64,000 nt of DNA. Origin: Talpa occidentalis. Lineage: Eukaryota; Chordata; Mammalia; Eulipotyphla; Talpidae. Positions within the stretch are counted from its first letter, which is position 1; each line of letters begins with the position of its first letter. Location: NCBI RefSeq assembly GCF_014898055.3, contig NW_023605194.1, positions 58,753,361 to 58,817,360 of the forward strand, given 5' to 3'. Both the position numbers and the translations under genes were made by a program. Positions 55,375 through 64,000 of this stretch are shown here, piece by piece. The notes under the pieces are model-generated. The model saw only the letters and a list, made by a program, of their open reading frames with translations. It searched no databases and had not been told where the DNA came from.

Positions 55375-58300
55375 TCTCAGACTCCTTACTGAAGAACCTG
55401 GGAATCTGTATTTCCATGAGCAAGGGAGCTACTGGCAATGCGTGGATTATGTCAAGAGGAAACATGGAGCCACTCTGATTCAATATAATCACAAAAAAAA
55501 TCCACAAATTCATACATTCAAAAAAGTGTGAAAAATAAAATTTAAAATACCCAATTTGTCACCACCAGGTGACTAAAAAAATGAGGACTTTGTCACAAAG
55601 GGTAAACTAAGGTACCAATTACCTACCCTGGCAAGTGGTAATTAACAGGAAAGAATAAAAAAACACTTTCCTGCCTATCTTGAATGAATAGTATAAGAGC
55701 AAATAGTCTATCAAATTCTTTGTTGATGATGGAGAGTGTCTTTCGAAGGAATTACAGTTAATAGTCAAAGAATGACTGAATTGGATAATAATGTTAAAGG
55801 TCTAATGAGAAGGTCATTTCAGGCAATGGTCATATGATATTAAAGCATTTAACAAAGTGTTGATGGGAAACCTTACAATGAAAGAATTAGGCTACCACCT
55901 CCTAATCCATGGATCCAACTTCAAGTAAAGGGGAACTTCAACAATTAGACTCGATTTGCCTCCTGCTACAATGCAATATTAAATGGCACGGAGCCACCTA
56001 AGAAATCTAGCCACAAAAAGTTGAACAGGAATCTAATCAATCCTTTAGGTTTAGTAATTATTTACAAGAAATAGAGGATGAAGAGAGATAAGGTCTTTAA
56101 CACCATTTAGAAACTGTAAGAAATTTTTGAAACGGAGTTATGCCAGCACAAATGATTCCATTTCTTTGACATTTTAACTGGCTTTTCAAGATTACCAGAT
56201 ACTTCAGAGACATAACATATACTGTATGAGATTAATTTTGATACTGAATCAAGTAATCAACCATAAAAAAGATATTTCAGAACATGGGAAAATTAAATAA
56301 TGCCTCAATATTCATTTTGTTAGGTATGATGATATTTGGTTATGTAGGAAGCGTCCTTATTTTTAGAAGATATCTATCTCTAAATTTAGTATGCATAATA
56401 GTTGATGGATTGCTTTCAAATACATTTCTATATCTCAATAATAACAGAGAGTCTAGATTCTTTGGAATCTGTACTATTCTGATTACCTCAGCATTTTAAT
56501 TATTTGGTGTTTATTTCATATTAAATATATGTGGATAATTTATTTTGAAATTACCAGAAGTATTATATATATAAGACTTTGTTTTTTAATTTAGAAATGT
56601 ATGAATTCTTGCTGATCTTCCTGACCTTCACTATCATTAATGTCCACTATTTATTTGAACTTTTTCTGGTTGTTGAGACTTTTTTTAAGGAGGGATTTAT
56701 ATAGCAAATATATAATGTCTGTAATATAGAGATAAACAGATAAACTAGTGTTTATCTGGTGATTATAAGATTATTAAAACTTGCAAATTATAAAGAAAGG
56801 AATTAAGATTATAAATGAGAACAATAAATAAAGAGGTGGCCCTAAAAAGCAGACAGCAGTTCCCAAAGGCAGGGTACGTTTATTGTACTTATGGCTTGTG
56901 ATATCTCTGAAAACATAGAATCCAAATAATACCTGATCAGAGTCACTTTCAATATAAAGTAAAGTAAATCAGCCAATGCGATAGCTGGACATAGAATGAG
57001 TCCACCAGGACCAAAGGAATCTAACAGGGGTGTCTCAGAAAATGAATGAAACCCTGGACTTATCAGCCTTCCTAGTTCAAAGGACTAGTCAGAAGGACTG
57101 CTAAGTATAAATGAAGTCTTAAATTGCATTTGTATCAGAAGTTTGTCAGCAGCCGCATGTTATAATACGATAGACAACAGAATCCATAAATGCTTGCAAA
57201 CAAATCTAATGGGCATAATTTTCCCTTAAGTCAAAACATCCCTACAGTTTTCCTTTACACAGAAAACTATTTTGATAAAAATCCTTAGACTGGTGTAGAT
57301 ACCCCTTCTAAATGCTCATGTAACATTCCATATTTCCCCTTATTAAATAATACCACAATCGACAATTGGTGCACTTCTTATAGACTTTAGGTTTGTCAAA
57401 GGGAAAGAACACATCCTCCTCTTTGCATTTGTGTAATAGATGATTCTTGAACTGAAAAACTGTTCACTTAACATCTCACAATATTTATGTAATGTCCATT
57501 GAATATAGAGATGACACTAACAGCCCACCAATGGACTGATGCGTTTTGTGATGAGAAATATGTACCGTGTCCCTCATACTTTGTCTCCTCCTCCTTGGAC
57601 TCAAATACAGACATTTTCAAGGTACTTACTTGTCAAGGAGGTGTAGTCCTATTTTCAAAAAGTAAACTGAAATTATAATGAATGGTACACCTGAATTGGA
57701 AGACATGTTTTGACTACTGTCATGTTAAGAAATATATTTTTCATCATACACATCCCTTAAAATTTATATTTTATACATTAGTTTATATATAATATTTTCA
57801 TATATAAAATGGAAAAATTCACTCACAAAACAATACTACTACATGTGATGTACTCTGAAATAATAAAAATACTGGTTCATGATCACTACATGGAATTCAT
57901 GACCCCTTAGTGGTTTGCAAACCACACTTTGAAATACATTGTAAATTTTATTCTTTCATAATAATCCCAACACTACTATTTGAACTAACTGTTGTCCTTG
58001 GGGTCATTTTAGTAATTCTAGATCCTATGTATTCCCTCTTTTCTAACTTTCTTCTGTTGCACAGAAATTCTACTATCCCCTAAATTTTAAGTGTCCATTT
58101 TCTGCATCTGAGGTGTACAGATGACAACACATTATGGATTGCTATTACTGTGTCTTACTGTTTTTGGTTCTTTCCTCAATCATCAGGGGGTGAAAATCAC
58201 GAGTGTTTGGCTTTTGGAAGTGCTTGGGGAATATCATTATATCAGTGGGCACAGATGACAATACAGCATTGTAACAGAATCTATTTTGTCTATGATTATC

Positions 58301-59220
58301 ACAAAGGTGGACTTTAAAGAATGTCATGCCCTTTATTTCTAAAAGTTAATGAAAACACGTCCACAGAACTGGTAATATAAAAATGCTGCTATTTGGAGAG
58401 ATTATCAAATCTGTGACTTCCAGTCCTGAAAATCACCTCTATTTTTGCCTGCAGCAGACATATTCTCCTTTGTAGAACATTCAATTTCACAATAACCACT
58501 TGTATCATAGTACCAGTGTAATATCAGTCCCCCATTATAGGTATTTGTTTTATCTAAAATCTGTTTTTGTGTTTTCTGTCCTAATACGAGGCCATGCTTT
58601 ACTATTATAACCCAGGAGGCTATATGAATGGAAAGAAAATTTACTGTCTCACATACAAGTAATTACATTTGGGACTATTACAGTGACTTAACATATGAAA
58701 GGTATCAGTCAACAATGTGCAGAATAAACTGAGCGTGAGTACTTTCCCAGTTGCAGTAAATCTACTAACTCTAACATCTTAAAACAACAGTTTCAGCAGT
58801 CTGATAAGCCAAATTCTCTCAATGAATTTATTTGCCCATAATAATGCTAACAATTCTGCCTCCTTGAAGTATATATGACTTTTTAAAATCTTAAGCACTT
58901 GGAAAAGAACCTAGAAACTTTGTTGAATGTGGATGAATTATTCTGTATAATTTTGTTTTATTCTAGCATTTATATTAATCATATTTTGGCAAACCCTGCC
59001 CTCTAGAGCCTAAAAATCTTGTCTGATGCCAATTGAGACATATTTGGCATATAAGCTTTTCTCTTGGAAATGAACTATAGGAAAGTAATGCTCACTTTCA
59101 GTATCTGATATAATATACCCAATTCTAATATAATTTAGTGTCCCTCCCCATTCCAGTAATTTTGTACTTGTCTTCTGTTCATAACAATACTTCTTAATCA
59201 TGACTGATATTGTGTCACCT
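55375..59220. other. Unassigned intron sequence
   Basis: About 3.8 kb of AT-rich sequence. The part from about 58.4 kb may be very old repeat continuous with the elements at 59.2-60.4 kb, but I cannot demonstrate it. Confidence 0.45.
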
Positions 59221-59224
59221 AATC

Positions 59225-59330
59225 CACCCCTAGCAAATATTTGGCAAAATCTAAAGATATTTTTATTGTCATGATTCAAAGGGTTTTAGGAATAGGAATA
59301 TGCTACCACTAACATCTAGTATGGTGGCAT
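59225..59330. mobile_element. Ancient short repeat (family unassigned)
   Basis: TTTGGCAAAATCTAAAGATA, TTTTTATTGTCATGATTCAA and CTAACATCTAGTATGG resemble a common old mammalian element. Weakly supported. Confidence 0.4.
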
Positions 59331-59439
59331 AATGAGGAATAGATTTGGCATCCGTCACAGACACCTGGCATAAAGTTTCTAAAAACTCTTTTAAGTTCTA
59401 GAGTAATGAGTATATCTTTTGCACCATAACGAGATGATT

Positions 59440-60370
59440 AGTGTCTGGTCTCTAGGTAGTTTCAGGATAGGGTACAGTCACTAAAAGAATAGGGCATGAT
59501 TATTGGGGTAGAGCTATCAGCTGACCCCCAACCTCTGGAGACTGATGAGGGGCTGGAAGTTGAATTCAATGATCAATGACTAATAATTTTTTTTTAAAGT
59601 GCTGTACCCAAGCACTGGGTACAGTCAGAAGCGCGGGAGGGTCAGAGAATTCACCAGAGCCAGAGTGGGAAACAGTACAGGCAGACTGACGAAGTACACT
59701 GCTGAAGGGAGCAGCGGGTGAGTCAGGAGAGGTCTGCGCGCCATGTGGGACCCTCGCCAGTGGCCAGGGATCGAACCGGCGCTGCGGAGGCTGTGGGCAG
59801 CTTCGCAACACAGTGCTCAACCGCTGCGCCACTGGGGAGGCCCAATGACTAATAATCAATCCTGTCAAATAGTGAACTCTCCACAAAAATTCTCAACAAC
59901 AGGATTAGGGGAGCTTTGAGGTAGGTAAACACATCAAGGTGCTGAGAGGTGGTGCACCTGTGGAGGTTCTGTACCCCCTACTTGTACCTTGTCCCAGCTA
60001 TTCCGTTTGCTGTTCCTGGAAATGGCATTAGCAAATGGTAATGTAAGTAAACTATTTCCTGTGTTCTGTGAGTTGTTCTAGCAAATCACTGAACCTGAAT
60101 CGAGGGGCATGCTAACCCTTGATTTATAATGGGAAGATCAGAAGTACAGGTGACAACTGAGAAACTGCAATTAGTATCTAAAGTGGGGGCAGTTTTAAGG
60201 GACTAATAGTTAACCTGTGGGTCTGCACTAACTCCAGATAGTATCTGAATGAACGTGACTGAACTGTAAAATATTTAGTTGGTAACCCAGATCATTGGGA
60301 AATTTGTTTTGGATGTAGAAAAACCCCATGTGACTGACATCATAGTGTTGTGAGTAAACACAGTTGAGCA
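59440..60370 (+). mobile_element. Ancient repeat split by SINE copy 9 (family unassigned)
   Basis: Landmarks before the SINE are AGCTGACCCCCAACCTCTGG and GGCTGGAAGTTGAATTCAAT. Landmarks after it are AAACACATCAAGGTGCTGAG, TTCTGTGAGTTGTTCTAGCA and CAGGTGACAACTGAG. They form one ordered ancient mammalian repeat of LTR or LINE type. The SINE's 14-bp duplication shows where it split the element. Confidence 0.6.
59588..59842 (-). mobile_element. tRNA-derived SINE, copy 9, subfamily B, rearranged tail side
   Basis: Reverse-strand copy with a perfect 14-bp target-site duplication CAATGACTAATAAT at 59574-59587 and 59843-59856. It is nested in an older ancient repeat. The usual GATTTATTTATACAAG stretch is replaced by a 9-bp-arm inverted repeat, CTGTACCCA and TGGGTACAG, at 59602-59624. 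Confidence 0.94.
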
Positions 60371-60765
60371 GTGGATAGAAAATAGCGATGCTGTCAGCTA
60401 TCCAATGATATACAAGACAGCCCACCACAACAAAGAATTATCCACCCCTTAACATCAATGACCTTGAGGTTGAAAAACTCTTATTTATGTGTATGGCTGT
60501 AATATTTCTGAGATTATAAAAATAACAGAAGGCCTCATTACATCAAAAGCATTTGAATAAGCTGAATTATTATAAAACTATTAAAATTATATGGTGGAGA
60601 CTATTAAAGACTGACATATCTAGAAGGAAAGTCAGCATATATAAATTTAATAATGCAATACAATATCTGACATCAGGAGTCTAGTTCTTAAGTACTTTTT
60701 TTAAGCATAGCATTAGAAATTATTTTTGAAATCATAGATAGAACCATACAAAAGTACCCATTTAG

Positions 60766-61023
60766 GGCCCCCCTTGGTAGCGCAGCGGTTGAGCGCTGGG
60801 CTGCGCCAAAGCTGCCCACAGCCTCTGCAGTGCCAGTTTGATCCCCAGCTGCCAGGGAGGGTCCCACATGGCACACAGACCTCTCCTGCCGCATATGCTG
60901 CTCCCCTCAGCAGTGTATTTCGTCACTCTGCCTATTCTGTTCCCCGCTCTGGTGAATTCTCTCACCCTCCCGCGCTTCACACTGTACCCAGTGTTTGTAT
61001 AAATAAATAAATCTTAAAAAAAA
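60766..61023 (+). mobile_element. tRNA-derived SINE, copy 10, subfamily B
   Basis: Forward copy beginning GGCCCCCCTTGGTAGCGCAG with B-box-like AGTTTGATCC and the tail AATAAATAAATCTTAAAAAA. The flanks TACCCATTTAG occur at 60755-60765 and 61024-61034. Confidence 0.94.
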
Positions 61024-61034
61024 TACCCATTTAG

Positions 61035-61925
61035 TAGGCTGAAAATTGTCAAATATGGAAATTTTATATGATCAAATCTAATGAATTAAATTTCTTACTG
61101 ATTCATTCTGCTTTAGTTAAACAGTAAACAACTGAAGGATGACCTTCCCAAGAGGTACAGAGCAAATCTTACCAAACATGTCATTTTAGCATGTGGACTA
61201 CTTCGAACTAAGGTCAATCAAGGCTAAGAAGAATGAAAATCGGGGTTATTGCCCAGATTTAGTTGTTACCTCCAGAAATAACCTGTCTATCAGAGAAACC
61301 TTTCTCCATGACAAGGCAAACAACTTGTACCTGGTTGCTACCCCCTCCTCCCCCCACCTCGTTGCAGCCACAAATACCTACCCTATTCCTTAGCTCAGGA
61401 TAAATACCCTCATGTTGTTGAATTTACTCTAAAATTAGCATGCTTGTAGAATCTCCATTTGTCAGTAAGTAAATTTGTTCTTCTCTCCTACTAACCTGTC
61501 TGATGTTTATATGATGGCTCATCTTGCCAGAGAGGAATACAGAGAGCTAGGGAATTACCTCTACGTCACTACCTATCATTAAACAGCAAAACATTAACAA
61601 AATATACTATTATAGATGTATATAATATTATAGATCTATTATAGATCTATATTGCTACTTTAATGTAGCAATATAGATAAAAAGAAAATTATATATAAGA
61701 AATAGAGTGCCTTTTCTTTGGTAAGACTAAGGAACAATGAGGTAAGACCTTCCTGATTTATAAAAATAACTATTTGGTTGCTGGGAATATGTATACTTCT
61801 TAGAGGAAGAAATATGTTTGCCTGATTGTTCTAGTACAGGTCATGAATGTAATAAATAGTTGAAAATGTGCTGGGGGGTGGAATCTATATAATGCAATCT
61901 CTTTTAATGCAAGAGTTTGAGAGTA
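61035..61925. other. Unassigned intron sequence with a hairpin
   Basis: Holds the 14-bp-arm inverted repeat at 61645. The 66-codon frame at 61193-61393 has no domain. Confidence 0.5.
61645..61678. repeat. Perfect inverted repeat, 14-bp arms, 6-base loop
   Basis: ATCTATATTGCTAC, spacer TTTAAT, then GTAGCAATATAGAT. A direct TATTATAGATCTA-like repeat sits immediately to its left. Confidence 0.95.
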
Positions 61926-61929
61926 TATC

Positions 61930-62190
61930 TTTTTTTTTTTTTTTTAAGATTTATTTATACATACAAGAACTGGGATACAGCCAGAGGTGTGGAAGGTAAG
62001 AGGATTCACCAGAGACAGAGTGGGGAGCAGAGCAGACAGATTGACTGAAATACACTGCTGAGGGGAGCAGCAGGAGAGCTCTGCTGTGCCATGTGGGTCT
62101 CCTCCCTGGCTGGGGATGGAACTCTTACTGCAGAGGCTGTGGTAAGCTTCATAGGCTGTGTTTTAACCCCATGCACCACCAGGGAGGCCT
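61930..62190 (-). mobile_element. tRNA-derived SINE, copy 11, subfamily A
   Basis: Reverse-strand copy, from a poly-T with TTAAGATTTATTTATACATA on the left to CACCACCAGGGAGGCC on the right. The GGGATACAGCCAGAGGTGTG segment fits subfamily A. T tracts on both sides hide the target-site duplication. Confidence 0.9.
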
Positions 62191-62206
62191 GTTTTTTTTT
62201 TTTTTA

Positions 62207-62228
62207 ATTGAGGTATGATTGAGGTATG
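62207..62228 (+). repeat. 11-bp perfect tandem duplication
   Basis: ATTGAGGTATG occurs twice directly after the T tract that ends at SINE copy 11. Confidence 0.9.
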
Positions 62229-62453
62229 ATAATCATATTTTGATCAGTGATTAAATGCTTTTCTTTTACTCCTATTGCCTGACATTCCTTTTTTGGCTCC
62301 CCTATAGATACTGGTATCAGAAGCTGTCCTGATGACTACTTTCAGTGTAGAAGAAAATATTATTCAAGGTGTATGTCAGCAACTTCTGATGAGGATTAAA
62401 GTTGGGACTAATACAGTCTTCTAGTTCCTGCTGTTGCTTAAAAAAGCATCTGT

Positions 62454-62721
62454 TGGGCCTCGCCAGTGGTGCAGTGGTTGACCGCTGGGTTGCATAGCTG
62501 CCCGCAGCCTCAGCAGCACCAGTTCGATCCCTGGCTGCCGGGTGAGGGTCCCACATAGCGCGCAGATCTCTCCTGCCACCCACTGCTCCCCTCAGCAGTG
62601 CATCATCAGTCTGCCTGTACTGTTTCCCACTATGGCTCTGGTGAATTCTCTCACCCTCCCGTGCTTCTGACTACCCAGTGCTTGTATAAATAAATAAATA
62701 AATCTTAAAAAAAAAAAAAAT
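62454..62721 (+). mobile_element. tRNA-derived SINE, copy 12, subfamily B
   Basis: Forward copy, GGGCCTCGCCAGTGGTGCAG at the 5' end and an AATAAATAAATAAATCTT plus poly-A tail. The target-site duplication AAAGCATCTGT lies at 62443-62453 and 62722-62732. Confidence 0.94.
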
Positions 62722-62734
62722 AAAGCATCTGTCA

Positions 62735-64000
62735 TTTGGTCTGGGTTTATAAAGGTGTTCTCAATAGTTCTTTCAACATTGTCAAAAAATTTTTAATGCC
62801 ATTTGAAAGGAAGGCTAAAGCTATCCTCATCATTAATTTAACTGTACACATTTTACAGTAGAGGCTGGAGAAGAAAAACCATGACCCTTATCCAGAGCAA
62901 TGTCCAACATAAATCGGCTCACTAGCCTGGTAAGCAAGGGGTCTTAATTTAGGAGAGCAGCTTACTGAACAAGATTTTTTTCAGTAAAATTTATGTTTTT
63001 CTAAATTGTCACATATATGATAAGCCATCTTTGTTACTATAATAAGCATAGTGTACTTTAAATGCTTCTCAGAGTCATTTCAACAAAAACTCTGAAAAAC
63101 TGATAGGCAATTACTTATAAGCTCACAGAGTCACATTCATCCAACTCCTTAAACTGAATGTGATCTTAAATTCACCATTTTAGAAGCTGTCATATCCCCC
63201 TTTTCAAGGATAATAGGATTGTTACAATTCAGTATACTCAAATGGTAACTTATGTAGGTTGTCTAAAATGTTGATACAGTTTCTGATTATCAGATTAATA
63301 GTGTTGTTTTATATCCATACATGTCTGATGTACTAGGGAAGAAGCTGGTTGCCTGAATTAATACAGTCTATAAAGTTGACAAATATTTGCAATTTATTTA
63401 TTCGCAAAAACCTGGTATAATACATGGGAATGACTGTGAGCAATAGATATGCTTCATTTCTGTCATATCTTATCTTCTTCAAATAACAATTTAAAGACAT
63501 AAATTAACATTGTGTATTATGTTCATTGTATTAAAATGATTTATGCTGTCATTTTAATTCATTCCTTAAAAATCATTTCTTTTTAAAAGAGTTCATGGGG
63601 GAAAATACTGGTGTAACATTTCAAGTTTCAGAGGTACTCTGTAATTTCCTAATGGCATTTTATTGAAAGATAGCCTGACTTATCATATCTAAATGTCATA
63701 TTGGCAAGAGAAAATTGTGTGCATAATAATGAAAATGAAAAATGCTGTTTCTAAAGGCTAATTTAACTATTATGAGTTATCAAAATATACTTGCAATATA
63801 ATTGCATAATTTTATTTAAATATTTCGAATAAAGGAAGCATTAGCAGCAATACTTTCAGATTCGAAGAGGAAAGAAAAATAACTTAGTGACCTTTGTTAA
63901 AATATAAACAAGTTACCCCATAATCCTTAAGGTCCTGTTTTTTTATTGTCAATCATAAATAAGTCTTCATTGTAAATTTTAAAAAGGCAAAGGTGAATAT
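62735..64000. other. Unassigned intron sequence to window end
   Basis: AT-rich, no repeat or exon recognised. Confidence 0.6.

Overview
The window is nuclear DNA from a eutherian mammal. It is AT-rich, has no dense genes, and carries L1, L2, MIR, MER5 and LTR remnants plus a tRNA-derived SINE. SINE and L1 character fit a laurasiatherian such as a bat or a relative. I cannot name the species, because the SINE is not one of the families I know well (Ves, CHR, Bov-tA, Can-SINE, ERE).

The only protein-coding sequence I can support is one 97-nt exon on the minus strand at 4602-4698. It encodes the hinge into the catalytic domain and the glycine-rich ATP loop of cGMP-dependent protein kinase 1 (PRKG1). 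The gene runs right to left. Positions 4699-64000 are therefore read as the upstream intron and 1-4601 as the start of the downstream intron. I found no neighbouring PRKG1 exon on either side. PRKG1 is known for very large introns, so one exon in 64 kb is plausible.

The rest is repeat landscape. Twelve copies of one roughly 260-bp tRNA-derived SINE are scattered through the window, most with clear target-site duplications (TSDs), and they fall into two diagnostic subfamilies. Positions 12.3-17.4 kb hold a long, old antisense L1. A younger L1 family gave two insertions: a 5'-inverted copy at 30.37-31.21 kb and a 5'-truncated copy at 53.97-55.36 kb. Both share the same internal stop in ORF2. 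Older L1 3' ends lie at 32.5, 38.8-39.9, 44.65, 48.05 and 52.6 kb. L2 fragments lie at 24.3-25.5, 32.1-33.4 and 43.1-43.7 kb. LTR-like or other ancient repeats lie at 27.0, 29.0-29.9, 46.1 and 59.4-60.4 kb.

I found no operon, CRISPR array, RNA gene, or new biological system. The points most worth a second look are the SINE family and its subfamilies, the stop codon shared by young L1 copies, the twin-primed L1, a probable template-switch palindrome inside a SINE, a recent 132-bp tandem duplication, palindromic RFX-like motifs, and an unusual splice context around the PRKG1 exon. All repeat-family names come from remembered consensus features, not from a search.
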